Origin: Agapetus fuscipes
Taxonomy: Eukaryota > Arthropoda > Insecta > Trichoptera > Glossosomatidae
Length of the DNA: 64,000 nucleotides
Direction of reading: 5' to 3'
NCBI GenBank assembly: GCA_951799405.1
Contig: OX637337.1
Coordinates: 3,162,001 to 3,226,000, forward strand
How positions within the stretch are numbered: position 1 is the first letter of the stretch; the number at the start of each line of letters is the position of its first letter. Shown here piece after piece: positions 21,178-31,740 of the stretch. Position numbers and translations under genes: made by a program. Below the pieces are notes generated by a model that searched no databases, was not told the origin of the DNA, and saw only the letters and a list, made by a program, of their open reading frames with translations.

Positions 21178-21270
21178 GGTATAACTGAATAAGTGCTGAT
21201 TCACTGAATTGAGAAGTCGTGGATAAAACATTGTATTATGTGTAACTTCTAATAGTAAGTGAACTAATTA
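21178..21270 (-). repeat. M3 MITE fragment
   Basis: GTATAACTGAATAAGTGCTG, TCACTGAATTGAGAAGTCG and AGTAAGTGAACTAATTA match the right half of M3 in reverse. Confidence 0.65.
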
Positions 21271-21278
21271 TAAGGTAA

Positions 21279-21503
21279 CAGTGGCGAAGGGTGCCATACA
21301 AGCCGATTCCTATAGGTTTCCCGTTTAAAATGAGGCAAAAATGATAAGTAGACTGCATGGTTTCAATGGGGGAAAAATACGTAGTTTTTCTTTGGTTTTA
21401 AATGTATTTTTTTACTTTGTGCCTATATTTTTTAACTTCTTTGTTACATCCTTTTAAAAGGGAAGCCGATGGGAACCGTCTTGTATGGCACCCTTCGCCA
21501 CTG
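21279..21503. mobile_element. hAT MITE, perfect 8-bp duplication
   Basis: 225 bp, CAGTGGCGAAGG..CCTTCGCCACTG, flanked on both sides by TAAGGTAA (21271-21278 and 21504-21511). Second copy of the 10331 family, differing by small indels. Non-coding. Confidence 0.92.
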
Positions 21504-21737
21504 TAAGGTAATACTCATGATAAACTTCTGAACTACAGAATTTTCACATATTTTTGGTGTGTTTATTTCCAGAAAATAGGAAAAAACGCATTTATTGTTA
21601 GCTAGGGGCGTTGCCCCTGGCTGCTACGCAGCCCAACCCCTTAACATTTCGTGAATGTGTATATTGCGCATAGTTTCCTCGCGTTAAAATTCAGAAAACA
21701 TGTAAAATAAAAACATGCCGCCTTTGAAAAAGAAAAT

Positions 21738-21953
21738 CGACCACCCATACTTTAAAAAATGGTTCACTTTGCAGATTTCAGCTGTGTTTCAGGGGAGGTT
21801 GGCAAGAGTTGCAGAGCTTATGTTCATTTGAGATTGGGTTTTTATGTTATAAGTCCACATGGGGCATTTGTAAGCACGAACTTTTACCTGTCTGCGTGTG
21901 GGAATGCATTTAATATGAATCTCAAATGGGATGTATCTTTGCAACTTAGATTA
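21738..21953 (+). repeat. LINE-1w 3-prime module (5-prime truncated)
   Basis: Starts at GACCACCCATACTTT and ends TTTGCAACTTAGATTATG. It lies 28 bp before another copy in the same orientation. Confidence 0.85.
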
Positions 21954-21980
21954 TGTAAAGAAATACACAAAATAATTTCG

Positions 21981-22226
21981 TTGACTTATAGGTTGGTATG
22001 AGGCTGACCACCATACTTAAAAAAATGGTTTACTTTGCAAATTTCACCTTTGTTTCAGGGAAGGTTGGAGAAAAAGAGTTGCAGGGCTTATGTTCATTTG
22101 GAATGGGTTGTTATGTTGTAAGTACACATGCAGCATATGTAAGCGCGAACTTATACATGTCTGCTTGTAAGAATGCATGTAATATGAATCTCAAATGTTT
22201 TATATCTTTGCAACTTAGATTACAGA
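21981..22226 (+). repeat. LINE-1w 3-prime module
   Basis: GTTGACTTATAGGTTGGTATG through TTGCAACTTAGATTACAG. Second of a same-strand pair; distinct changes (GAGAAAAAGAGTTGC) argue against simple tandem duplication. Confidence 0.85.
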
Positions 22227-22985
22227 TTTAAATCCATTTTTATTTTGTGTATTTTTTTTTTAATTTGCATGAAATAAAAGAAAATATTAAAAAAAAAACT
22301 TTCACGTTTGCCGCTAGATGTCAATTTATTTCCATACATTTTCAGTATGAACAAACAGGTTTATTGAAAGAAGTTTTCAGTGGGTTTTAAACACATAAAG
22401 CTCGCAGCATTGCAGCATATATACAAAAATTAATTTGCCATAGATCAGGAATGTGTTTCCTCTGCTGTGATGGCATTAATTTTGAAAATCGAAAATGTAA
22501 GCGAATGACGACGGTCTGGAGTAATATAATAAAGGATGTTTGAATGTTATTATGAAACGTATTTGCCTGTTCACTATACACGCGCTTGACTTATCAAAAA
22601 TCTTGAAGAGTATTGAAAAAAATCAACCCTTTTTATTGCTATCAGGCGCCGAGTGGTAAATAACAATGAAAAGTAAATATTTACAAACGGGAAAGGGAGA
22701 GAAGGGTGTGGTGTATTGATTAACAAGTGAGAAATAAACATGGGTAAAAAAAAACCGTCACCCATGTGTCTGATGACTAATCGAGGTGTTGTTTGAAATG
22801 TGTGTACCCCACCTACACGGTGTGAGTGAATCACGCCTATATTTATGGATGATAAACAAGGATTTCTGTTTGTTTTTTTTTTTCATTCGTTGTACATAAT
22901 CGCTTATTAATTTTGTGAGGCTTTATTTTGTGTAAATCTGTGAAGGAGGATAAAATATTTTGTGGCTTTGTTTTTGAACATTTTT
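22227..22985. other. No recognised feature
   Basis: AT-rich unique sequence with homopolymer runs. Minus frames at 22387-22581 and 22574-22834 lack motifs. Confidence 0.45.
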
Positions 22986-22988
22986 CTG

Positions 22989-23388
22989 GATAACAGTTTA
23001 ATAATAATAATAATAAATGTTTATTCCAGCTAAGTCATGTGGAGGGTGCAATACATGACATAAAAAATACAGCAATAGAAAAGTACATGGAAGAAAAATA
23101 CAAAAAAATGCAGAAAATACAAGAATCCAGAAATACACAAAAACAGAAATATATGAGAAAAAAAACAATATATCTAATTAAACAGATAGAATCGAAAGGA
23201 AAGAGAATACAATATGTACATTGTACATAGGAATAGGAAGTTTAAACCTGTCGTTCCCGGTAGTGCAAATTTTTTGTTTGTTTTTTAGTTCATTTGAATC
23301 ACCTTTAAAACGATCTTGTGAGATCTTCTTGTGAGTCACATTTGTACTCTCGAATCATAAGCATCAGCCTTCACTTATAGGTCATCAT
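22989..23388. other. (AAT)n tract followed by A-rich sequence
   Basis: Seven AAT units (23002-23022) precede TGTTTATTCC, which in reverse is an AATAAA-bearing end, so a minus-strand LINE terminus is possible. The A-rich 23039-23230 + frame is low complexity and not a gene. Confidence 0.4.
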
Positions 23389-23632
23389 TTCCTTGACTTA
23401 TAGGTTGGTATGAGGCTGACCACCCACACTGTAAAAAATGGTTCACTTTGCCAATGTCACCCCTGTGTCAGGGAAGGTCGGCGAAAGTTGTGGGGCTTAT
23501 GTTCATTTGAGGTTTGGATTTTATTTGTAAGTACACATTTAGCATCTGTAAGCGTGAACTACACGTGTTGGTTTGTGGACATACATCTGAGAGCTTTAAA
23601 TGAATATATCCTTGCAACTTAGATTATAGATA
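23389..23632 (+). repeat. LINE-1w 3-prime module
   Basis: TTTCCTTGACTTATAGGTTGG to TTGCAACTTAGATTATAG; fixed 5-prime boundary; same subfamily as 15530. Confidence 0.85.
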
Positions 23633-23640
23633 TATGTATA

Positions 23641-23883
23641 GCCGGTCGAAAGCTCAGTTGGTGTTCATGTTTGCGTTCAATTCCACGGAGCTTGGGTTTG
23701 ATCCCTACCAAAGGTGTCAGAAATGATTTCCAGTATCGGTGTTTATTTCAAACCCAAATCGAAATGCCGGTACGGTTTACTCAACCTTCACCAGAAATGA
23801 CAATCTGCCTTTTCGGGAGCAGGGAGAGAAGTCCCCACTTCAAGAGTCGTGCTTGGCGTAAGGCCGGCGCCCTTTTCAAAAGG
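23641..23883 (+). repeat. SINE-A copy, diverged
   Basis: CGGTCGAAAGCTCAGTTGG head, degenerate B box GGTTTGATCCC, TCGGTGTTTATTTCAAACCC and GGCGTAAGGCCGGC. The 3-prime end is lost. Confidence 0.8.
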
Positions 23884-23888
23884 CATAC

Positions 23889-23990
23889 TAATTATCTATT
23901 ATTGGTTGTTAAGGACTCTAGTCACATAGGTTTGTGACGTATGACCCGCCGATAAATAATTTTGAATCTTGTGCCGAGTCTACTACGGTG
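23889..23990 (+). mobile_element. LINE 3-prime end fragment (same family as 31420)
   Basis: VKDSSHIGL followed by stop, then GTGACGTATGACCCGCCGATA and TTGTGCCGAG. Compare VKDPSYTSL-stop at 31680-31707 and the similar UTR at 33417-33520. Confidence 0.55.
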
Positions 23991-24118
23991 TTTTAATTTG
24001 TTATACTATATTTAAATGTCAATTCCACCTGCTTTGATTCCCACAGGTAAGCAGCACTAAAATACACATGAAAAGCAAAGTCATGTAACATGTTTTCTTA
24101 TGTACATTATACATTCAC

Positions 24119-24345
24119 GTGTCACCAGTGCCCCTAGTATAAAGCATTGCGTAAACTTACGTCGGTTGCGTAAATCGAGAGACTGTATCCAATCTAAATT
24201 ACTCTCCAGGAGTGCCGTCATATATTCGATACATTTATTTTTTATTTACGCGATCGAGGTGAGATTTACGCGCTGTTTTATACTCGGAGTATTAGCTCAC
24301 ACGTACGTAGCGTTTTCTCACGTTGACACCTAGCGTGATGGCATG
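24119..24345. repeat. Palindromic MITE family P1
   Basis: CTAGTATAAAGCATTGCGTA / TACGCGCTGTTTTATACTCG and the inner CGTAAATCGA / TTTACGCGATCGAGG are inverted. Other copies or pieces: 28930, 30580, 39205+39730, 44385, 60745. Confidence 0.65.
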
Positions 24346-24459
24346 TCCATATTTGCATTTGTCATTATCGAATTTTTCGGCTGTCGACTTGAGTTCAAAA
24401 CACCTCCCGTATCGACAATATACCTGTGCGCTTGTTATGTGCAAGTGCCATGTGTCTAA

Positions 24460-24944
24460 AACCTTAATCTAAATCTGAGCTGCAAAGATAAAATAATATA
24501 TCTTTTGAGATTCATATTAAACGCATTCCCACAAGCAGACATGTATAATTTCGCGCTAACACATGCCGCATGTGGACCTACAATACAAAAACCCAATCTC
24601 AAATGAACACAAGCCCTGCAACTCTTGCCGACCTTCCCTGAAACAGGGGTGACATTGGCAAAGTGAACCATATTTAAAGTATGGGTGGTCAGCCTCATAC
24701 CAACCTATAAGTCAAGGAATACCAACAATTAAATTAAATTTAAGTATATAAAACACAATTAAGCGGTAAAAATTAAAACTTACAAAACATATTCTATAAA
24801 AAAAAGTGAAAAATATTTTTTTAAAGCCTCAGCCTTAAACGCCAGCATTACAGATCAACCGCCATTTTTTTCGGTCCTTATAACTTCTTTCATTTCATCC
24901 AAAGTCATAACTTTTTTTATGCAGGCTCTTCTTTTATTATGACC
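24460..24944 (-). mobile_element. LINE-1w 3-prime end with coding C-terminus
   Basis: In order on the minus strand: coding remnant for KVMTLDEMKEV-like sequence (frameshifted, 24838-24940), UTR (24720-24837), and the full module with a TCTAAAT tail (24460-24719). With 50222-53588 and 59816-60292 it shows that the dispersed module is part of the LINE. Confidence 0.85.
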
Positions 24945-25157
24945 GTAACTAACATGGATTTCTCAAATAAATACTCTTTTCCTATTGTCTACGAGAGAAA
25001 AGACTCAAAAGTGTGAAAATCCTGTAATTTACAAGTTTTTTCATGAGCACTTCATTATAATTAGTTCACTTAGTATGAGAGTTTACCCCCATTAAATGTT
25101 ATATCCTCGATTTCTCAAATCAGTGAATCAGTTTTACCTCTAAGGTGGCAATATAGA
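24945..25157. repeat. M3 MITE
   Basis: ATGGATTTCTCAAATAAATAC, CTACGAGAGAAAAGACTC, GAGCACTTCATTATAATTAG and TCAGTGAATCAGTTTTACC followed by TCTAAGGTGGCAATATAG. Confidence 0.7.
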
Positions 25158-25411
25158 GGTACGCTAAAACGCATAGATTGCAATTATTTATTTATCTGTG
25201 TGTTCAAGTTGGTTCTTTATTTGACGGTAGGTACTTTACTTAAGTACTTTGTATATTATTTAGGTCAACATTAATTTGACATTCAGTTTTTTATTTGACA
25301 TTGTGATCGCTCGAAAAATTGCGATTAAATTTAAAATATCACACACACCTGTATAACTTAACTATTCATATATTCTTGCGACTGAGTCAGACTTTTGTCT
25401 CTTTTATATTA

Positions 25412-27113
25412 CAGTGGGTTGCCATATTAATAGGGACACTTCAAATATTTCGTATTTTTTCTGTTTACATTGCTATTACTTCTCAATAACGGTCATGTGA
25501 TGGCCAAATCTTTTTTATTTTTACTACTGGTAGCACTAATGACTCATTTAAAACGTAGTAACACATGCAAAGTGTCACACCTTTAAAACATGTAAGGTTG
25601 ATCTCATGCAGTCATCATTTTTGTGAAAACGAGCTATCGAGAGCGTCACAAGTAAACATACATTACAATTAATTTAGTGAATTTTAGCAGCATTTTTATA
25701 CGAAAACTTAAGTAAATATTAACTCTGTATTAGATTAACTTAGTTTTTTGATCATTACTAATTAAAATTAAGAGTTCTCCAAGGTTGAGTAAAAAAATAG
25801 TGTTTTTTCAGTATGGACCTATGGACTAAGACCCGACTCCTAGAAAATATGAGGAAGTAATTTTTTTTTTTTTACACTGAACATTTTTTAGGTGAAATAA
25901 AAGACATTCTAGGTGTTTTAAAGTGTTTTTAAAACAAAATTTAGAAAAAAACCATCAAAATCTTGCATGAGGTTGGAAAAAGTAGCAAAAAACGAGTCAC
26001 CACACGTCGTACTGACCAACAAATCAGAGATAACTGTCTCCAAAATCGAAAAAAAAGTGTGTCTCGTCTCACCTTGATAATCAAGGAAGAAAATCTTGAA
26101 ATATCTTAGAAGACAGTCCAGAGGAGGCTGGCTGAGAAGAGACTCATTGGTCATGGTCGTGCTGCGAAAACTCACCTTTTGGTAGCCATGAAGAAAAAGT
26201 GATAGCAATGGGCCAAAGCACATCACCACATGACTACAAAAGAGAGCAGAAGTTAGGTGATTGATATTTGAATGGGCTTAAATCCATTAAAAGATCCTAT
26301 CGCGCGATCATCTCTTTTATGGATGTGCTTCTCTGATGAAGCCATTTTTCAAATTTTGGTTAAAAATTCATCATCCGTTCGATGGCACCTGGGAGAAAAA
26401 TTCCATAAGGAGTGCCCTTTGAAGACAATCAAACATGACCAGTATCATAATTGTGGTCAATCATCGCTTCCAAGTGGATGCGTCACTTCCACATCAAGCA
26501 ATGGACCATGAAGCAGGATCAGAACAGACAAATACTGAAAAATTGACTGCTACCTGAAGTCGGAGAATGGTTCCCTGATGGCCAAGAGTACATATTTATG
26601 CATAATTCCGCATTATACCATAAAACCAGTAGTGCCACTGCATTTCTGGCTGAAAAAAAATTGCAGGTTTTACCTTGGCCAGGGGATTCCCTGACATGAA
26701 CCCAATCGAAACCCTGTGGGAGCTCACGAAGAAGGCGATTGCTCAGGAGGTGATCACAACCAAGCAGCAGCTCATCAAAACCCTCACTCAGGTGTGGTAT
26801 CATACCCCTGAGATAAAATCCAGTGCATAAAAATTGCATTGAGAGCATGCCACGACTCATATAAGCCATCAACGCAGCTTAAGGCAATGTCACAAAATAT
26901 CGTTTTTTTCATCAAAAATGTGTAAATATGATATAGCAATCAAAATAAATGACAATTAACAAGAAATGCGGTGTCAAAATGTTTCCAATAAAGTGTTTTT
27001 GTCATTAAATAACAAAAACATCACAATTTATAATAAAAATTTATGTTTTCTGAATACCAAAGTGAGATAAATACGTTTTTCACAAGTGTCCCTATTAATA
27101 TGGCAACCCACTG
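25412..27113 (+). mobile_element. Tc1-type DNA transposon, near full length, inactive
   Basis: 1702 bp with perfect ~30-bp inverted ends (CAGTGGGTTGCCATATTAAT / ATTAATATGGCAACCCACTG) and TA on each side. Size, TA duplication and transposase relic fit the Tc1 branch of Tc1/mariner. The transposase is broken, so only trans-mobilisation would be possible. Confidence 0.92.
25950..26885 (+). pseudogene. Tc1-type transposase pseudogene
   Basis: Spread over several frames. Readable blocks in order are TTRRTDQQIRDN and TVQRRLAEKRLIGHGRAA (DNA-binding region), SDEAIFQ (first catalytic Asp), MHNSALYHKTS (the second catalytic Asp block, where the Asp codon is replaced by His), VLPWPGDS, and after a one-base frameshift PDMNPIETLW with the final Glu. 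Spacing between the last two fits DD34E. Multiple stops, frameshifts and the lost Asp make it inactive. Confidence 0.88.
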
Positions 27114-27164
27114 TACTTTTAAATTACTATGGGAATCCTCCCATTCATCTCGATTGTTAGCTCT

Positions 27165-27303
27165 GTACCACGAGTGTAAAATTTAACGTTGTAACTCAAA
27201 AAATGGGACGTATGGAAACTAAAATAGCGTATCTAGTGAGCGTCTTAGTGTTTTTATTTATTTTTGGTAAAACGATATGGTTGAGTTTGAACTTGATGTT
27301 TTA
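27165..27303. repeat. Palindromic MITE family P2
   Basis: GTATGGAAACTAAAATAGCG, TCTAGTGAGCGTCTTAGTG and GTAAAACGATATGGTTGAGT. Related sequence lies at 44525-44635, 37995-38140 and 53822-53860. The two halves are loose inverted copies. Confidence 0.55.
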
Positions 27304-27506
27304 TATCGTCGGTTAAAAAGCAGTAGGGCATAAGCGACATTTTGGTCAAAAATGAGTTATGAATGCTATATTACTTAATTTTTTAAATTTTAGAGCTGTT
27401 TTGATTTTAACAATATGATTATGCTATTTTTCTGCAATCTCAAACCTTAAACTGCTCTTTATAAACAATTCAGTTTATGTCGCTTTTTGCTTTTTAACCG
27501 TCAATA
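27304..27506. mobile_element. MITE family M4, short form
   Basis: GTCGGTTAAAAAGCAGTAGG / GCTTTTTAACCGTC inverted ends and AGGGCATAAGCGACATTTTG. The copy at 57201-57624 has the same ends but ~220 bp more in the middle. Confidence 0.7.
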
Positions 27507-27584
27507 TGCTTGGATTACTTCATACTGATGAGACATTAATAGTATCATCTTGTATGGGAGTGACTATGGTATATTACCTTCATG

Positions 27585-28015
27585 GTATCTCTATATCGAT
27601 ACCTCAAAAGTAAAACTGAATAAGTGACATATTAAGTTAACGCGGGTTGCTTAGATAAATACTCGTACACCTGATTCCTATTTTCTACGAGAGAAACACT
27701 AAAACAGTGTAAAAATTTTTGAAGTTTTTCATGAGCACTTCCTTTTAATTAGTTCATTTACTAGGAGGAGTTACACGTTACACCCAATGAAATGGTGTGT
27801 TTAATGAATAAAAGTCACTGTGAACTTCAACAACGAAATGTTATTTAAATCTGTTTAAATGGACTGCCGAAAATCTATATAATATAACCCAATAAAATGT
27901 TTTACCCACGATTTCTCAGATAAGTCAATCCGCACTTTTTCAGTTTTACCTTTCTGTAACTGTAAGTCTATCGCCATATCGCTAGGGGTGGCCAAACCTT
28001 TAAGGTGGTGATGCG
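27585..28015. repeat. M3 MITE with RTE-2 end inserted near its right terminus
   Basis: TATATCGATACCTCAAAAGT and AAACTGAATAAGTGACATAT at left; TTTTTCAGTTTTACCTTTC, insert, then CTTTAAGGTGGTGATGCG at right. It gives the fullest view of the M3 ends. Confidence 0.7.
27953..27998 (-). mobile_element. RTE-2 LINE, extreme 3-prime end
   Basis: CTGTAACTGTAAGTCTATCG and CCATATCGCTAGGGGTGGCC: tail plus ~35 bp. A very short 5-prime truncated insertion in the M3 MITE, with ACCTTT on both sides. Confidence 0.75.
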
Positions 28016-28639
28016 AATGTTTGATTAAAGAAAAGGCACTAAGTACATAGTGGAAAATCTACGAAAACGAAGAAAACTTTTATAAGAATGTTTTATATAT
28101 TTATCAGATTGTTTTACAAAAAAAAGCAGTATCTTTTTAATGCAGCTCACACGATCTTCTCATATCTCCCATATATTTGGTTCAAACTGTCGTTAACCGT
28201 GCGCAGAATTAAATGTCTTTTTTAATTTCCAAATCTCGCATTGATTGACTTTTTAGGCTATACACATCAAGCTTTGGCCTCAAACCATTAATAATATTAA
28301 CTAAATAAAATTCCTCTTGTTTTATTTCAATACCCAGGCTTTTTTTAAATTAAGTATGAAATTACACACTTTGTGGAATTATCACAAAGCGCGAATTCTA
28401 CGCTTTTATTTTTTTTGTGTTATAAAAAAATTGATATCCGACACCTACATCTGAATTGAAACAAAAAGTATACCTAAATGAATTAAGATTTTTTGTTTGT
28501 AAGTGATACTCGTTATGGTAGCATCCTTTCCACTAGAAGTCACCAGAGCGTGTGCAAGCTCGAGGAAATAAATCAACTCGTCTAGAAAAACTTTGTTTTT
28601 TATTTGTCTGTACGGAGTGTTGGTCCCTGTGTCCACTTA
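28016..28639. other. No recognised feature
   Basis: AT-rich unique sequence without repeats or coding motifs that I can recognise. Confidence 0.45.
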
Positions 28640-28885
28640 CATCTAAATCTAAGTTGCAAAGATATGCATCATTTGAAATTCATATTAAATGCATTCCCGC
28701 AAGCAGACACGCATAATTTCGCGCTCACACATGCCGCATGTGGACCTACAATATAAAAAAAAAACAATCTCACATGCAACTCTTGCCGACCTTCCCTGAA
28801 ACAGGAGTGACATTGGCAAAGTGAACCATTTTTTACAGTATGGGTGGTCAGCCTCATACCTACCTATAAGCCAAGGAATACATTG
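28640..28885 (-). repeat. LINE-1w 3-prime module
   Basis: CATCTAAATCTAAGTTGC to CCTATAAGCCAAGGAATA, with ACATGCCGCATGT palindrome and CCTGAAACAGG hairpin. Ends at the fixed boundary. Confidence 0.85.
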
Positions 28886-28929
28886 TAAATTAAATAGGCT
28901 GTTTAGTTGCATTGCACTGTGTATTATTA

Positions 28930-29088
28930 GTGCATCAGGACATTGAGTATATACCACTTACATAAACTCGCTTCAATTGCGTAAATAAAAAATGTATAGA
29001 AGACATAACAGAACACCTAGTGAGTGATTGAGTTTGTATACATGCTTCGATTTACGCAATCGAGAGGAGTTTACACAATGCTTTATAC
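28930..29088. repeat. P1 palindromic MITE, abutting the 5S sequence
   Basis: ATTGCGTAAATAAAAAATG / TTCGATTTACGCAATCGAG inverted core and CACCTAGTGAGTGATTGAG centre. The right end stops at AATGCTTTATAC, directly before the 5S sequence. Confidence 0.65.
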
Positions 29089-29205
29089 GTCAACGACGTT
29101 ACCATGTTGAAAGCACCGGTTCCCATAGATCACCGAAGTTAAGCAACATTGGGCGCGGATAGTACTTGGATGGGTGACCGCTCAGGTACACCGCGTGTCG
29201 TTGGC
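29089..29205 (+). rRNA. 5S rRNA-like sequence (probably 5S-derived SINE head)
   Basis: 117 bp spanning a whole 5S rRNA. The 5-prime GTCAACGAC and 3-prime GTCGTTGGC pair as helix I. ATCACCGAAGTTAAGCAAC (A box) and AGTACTTGGATGGGTGACCG (C box of the internal promoter) are kept. ACACCGCGTG closes the 3-prime domain. There is no T run straight after; ATCTTGG leads directly into the tRNA head of SINE-B. This suggests a 5S-tRNA composite SINE rather than an array gene. Differences in the helix III loop suggest it may not be a functional rRNA. Confidence 0.75.
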
Positions 29206-29515
29206 ATCTTGGACCGGTCTGTAGTCCAGTGGCAACACTTCGGACTCGTAAATGGAAGGTTATGGATTCGGATCCCGGCGGAGCACAAAAATATACCATT
29301 TATATTTCGAATGTGCTCTTCGCTGGGTTGAAAAATTCATAAACCTTTACCAAAGACCGGTCACTGAAAGGTCCAACCAACCTTACAACAACTGGGTCTT
29401 GCTTGAGAATTGGCGCTTTCTACAGCGACGACCAAGCTCGCAGAGGGCTTTTGAGGTGTGATACACACAAAAACAGCGCTCACCAAATAAATCATCCTAA
29501 TATTATTATTATTAT
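29206..29515 (+). repeat. SINE-B directly joined to 5S sequence
   Basis: ATCTTGGACCGGTCTGTAG starts the tRNA head; the body is complete and it ends CATCCTAATATTATTATTATT. The minus-strand copy at 44636-44949 also begins GCATCTTGGACCGGTCCGT, so the last bases of the 5S join travel with other SINE-B copies. Confidence 0.85.
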
Positions 29516-29608
29516 TGAGGTAGAGATAGTTGGTATTCCACACGGAGGATCAGTGGAGTACTGCCTTGCGGTAAACTGCGTGGCGTCATTCTTACACATT
29601 TGCATGCT

Positions 29609-29850
29609 GTACCCCTAGTACGAGTTGCAAAACTTGAGTAAAGTAAAGTTTACGGAAAGTATTAAAGAGTGATTTTCCCCAAAATCTGCCGCTTTTGTTT
29701 GTTTGAACTTGATTTTCTTCATCACTGTAACTCTTTTGCTAAGACCATAGAGTGTGAGAAACAATAACGGCAGATTTTGGGGAAAATCACTCTTTAATAC
29801 TTTCCGTAAACTTTACTTTACTCAAGTTTTGCAACTCGTACTAAGGGTAC
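29609..29850. repeat. Foldback element, ~242 bp, arms ~100 bp
   Basis: GTACCCCTAGTACGAGTTGC / GCAACTCGTACTAAGGGTAC, with GTTTACGGAAAGTATTAAAG and its complement. The inner AAAATCTGCCG, TTGCTAAGACCATA and GTGTGAGAAACAA words are also inside the TTAA palindrome at 32578. Confidence 0.85.
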
Positions 29851-30075
29851 TGGTCGATAGATCAGTTGGTAGAATGTTTGCGTTCCATTCCATCTGGCTA
29901 GGGTTCGATCCCTTCTAAGGGTCTCAGAAATGAGTTCCCGTTTTGGTGTTTATTTCAAACTAAAATTACCAGCAAGAGTTAGTCAGCCTTCACGATAAAT
30001 GACAGCTAGTCCCCTCGGGAGCTGGAAAACCCCCACTTCAAGTGTAAGCCTGTGCCCCTTACCTATGAAAATAAT
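29851..30075 (+). repeat. SINE-A copy
   Basis: TGGTCGATAGATCAGTTGGT, B box GGTTCGATCCC, TTTTGGTGTTTATTTCAAAC and CCCTCGGGAGCTGG. The 3-prime end is truncated after TTACCTATGAAAATAA. Confidence 0.8.
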
Positions 30076-30296
30076 AATTTTTCACATGTCTAAGAAGTTG
30101 TACAACATGTTCAGCTTGGTTGCAGACGTTGCAGTGTGACATTCACATAAACACACAAACTTCTGTAGCCCAAGTAATATAATATGTACGTATGTATGGA
30201 AACTAAAACTCACTGTAAGTGATACATATTTTACTCTCCTTACATTTTTTGTAAAATTCTATGGTTTGTTTTAAACGTTATGGTTAATACTTAGAG
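30076..30296. other. Short unique stretch with P2-like words
   Basis: GTATGTATGGAAACTAAAAC (30190) and GTTTTAAACGTTATGG recall palindrome P2. Confidence 0.4.
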
Positions 30297-30578
30297 ACCC
30301 GTCCGTAGTCTAGCGGTTAACGCTTCGGACTCGTAAATGGAAGGTTGTGGGTTCGAACCCCGGCGGAGAACAAAATAAATACCATTTTTATTTTCAAATA
30401 CTTTCTTCGCTGGGTTGAAAATTTCATGTACCTTTAACAAAGACCGGTCACCTAAGGTCCGTTCAGCCTTACAGCAACTAGGTCTTGCTTGAGAATTGGC
30501 GCTGAATGGTCTTGAGGTGTGATTCACACAAAAACAGCGCTCACCAAATAAATCATCATAAAATTATTATCATTATTA
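30297..30578 (+). repeat. SINE-B copy
   Basis: tRNA head with a good A box (TAGTCTAGCGGTTAACGC) and B box GGTTCGAACCCC, full body with a deletion after AATTGGCGCT, and an ATTATTATC tail. The best-kept tRNA head of the family. Confidence 0.85.
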
Positions 30579-30579
30579 C

Positions 30580-30745
30580 TGCCTTCGGTACGCTGAGCAT
30601 AATACATGACATAACCTCTCCTCGATCGCATAAATCGAAAGATGTATGAAAGATATCACAACACTCCTAGTGAGTGATTCAGTTTTCACACATTTTTTCG
30701 ATTCACGCGATCTAGGTGAGTCCATGTAAATGTTGTATACTTGCG
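30580..30745. repeat. P1 palindromic MITE
   Basis: CGATCGCATAAATCGAAAGA / TTTTCGATTCACGCGATC and the CTAGTGAGTGATTCAG centre. Confidence 0.65.
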
Positions 30746-31419
30746 GTACTGGCTCCTGTTTGGCCTCCTCTGAGCACTTGGCGGGGGACACAACGGATTT
30801 CTACACATCAAATGATCATAAACGCGTCTTGGCAGATCCAACCCGCCCGTTCGTATAAGACGTTGCTCAACTCGTGTTTAAACATAGTTTTACTATTAGT
30901 CTCAGCTCCCAAACAAGCGACTCGAGTCCAGAACCCCATGTGGACAATCGGGTAATTGCAGTGGTGGGGAAAACGGTTTAAAATACTATGGTTGTGTAGA
31001 GTACATTTCGAGAATCACAACCATATATTTTTTAAGTAGTAAAAAAAAGATATTGATAATTTTCAAAAATTAAATGCCGAAAATTTTAATCCCGCCAAAC
31101 CGCAGCCCGGCTGGCTAGCCACGCTGTGACGTCAAAATGACGTAGATGGATCCTACAGTCTTCTCGGGCCTAACGGTACACTCCATAGATCCGAAGATCT
31201 ATCGACGTCACTTCCGCCTAAATAAAAAAATGCCCTGTTTACCGGAAATCAAAAATGCGCGAATTTTAAAGAGCTACTTATAATTTAAAAAAATGTAGTC
31301 TTTCATTTTATGAAATAAAAAAAAAGAAGTGAAATTAGCCTATTGAAGATCGCAGTGAGGATGTTGCATCCTATTGGAAGTCCATATGGGAGAAAAAAAG
31401 GTTTAAAAACTAACATCTG
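30746..31419. other. No gene recognised
   Basis: Holds a GC-richer patch (31090-31230) with TGACGTCAAAATGACGTAG and CGACGTCACTTCCG, which resemble CRE-like TGACGTCA sites. No coding or repeat match. Confidence 0.4.
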
Positions 31420-31740
31420 ATAACTGTGCCACACCAGGAGGTCCCAGGGCTCAATCTTCGGAGAGGACTGTGGAAGACCTTAAATAGGGTCCGCACAGAG
31501 CAAGCCCGTTGCGACTCTTTGCTGCACAGATGGGGATTAGCTCTATCTCCAGGATGTGACTGTGCGTCGGAGAACCAGACTGTCCGGCTCATAGTGGAGG
31601 AGTGCCCCATCAGAAGACACCCTCCTAGCCTCCTGGTCCTTAACGACGTAAAAATGATTGCTGGTGACTGTAACTGGGTGAAGGACCCTAGTTACACGAG
31701 CCTCTGATGTTTTTCTATTTGATTTCAAATCTTGTGACGA
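31420..31740 (+). pseudogene. LINE reverse transcriptase C-terminal fragment (Cys/His knuckle)
   Basis: The frame at 31426-31707 encodes RRGLWKTLNRVRTEQARC, HRWGLALSPGCDCASENQT and LIVEECPIRRHP, then VKDPSYTSL-stop. Arg-Cys, the W-G-L block and the C-x-C..Q-T..C-P pattern are the C-terminal motif of many Jockey/R1-type LINE polymerases. The upstream core is missing. Confidence 0.8.

Noticed and set aside
29089..29205. Functional 5S rRNA gene
   Set aside because: No terminator T run follows, it is a single copy, and it is fused to a SINE, so a SINE-associated copy is more likely; kept as rRNA-like.
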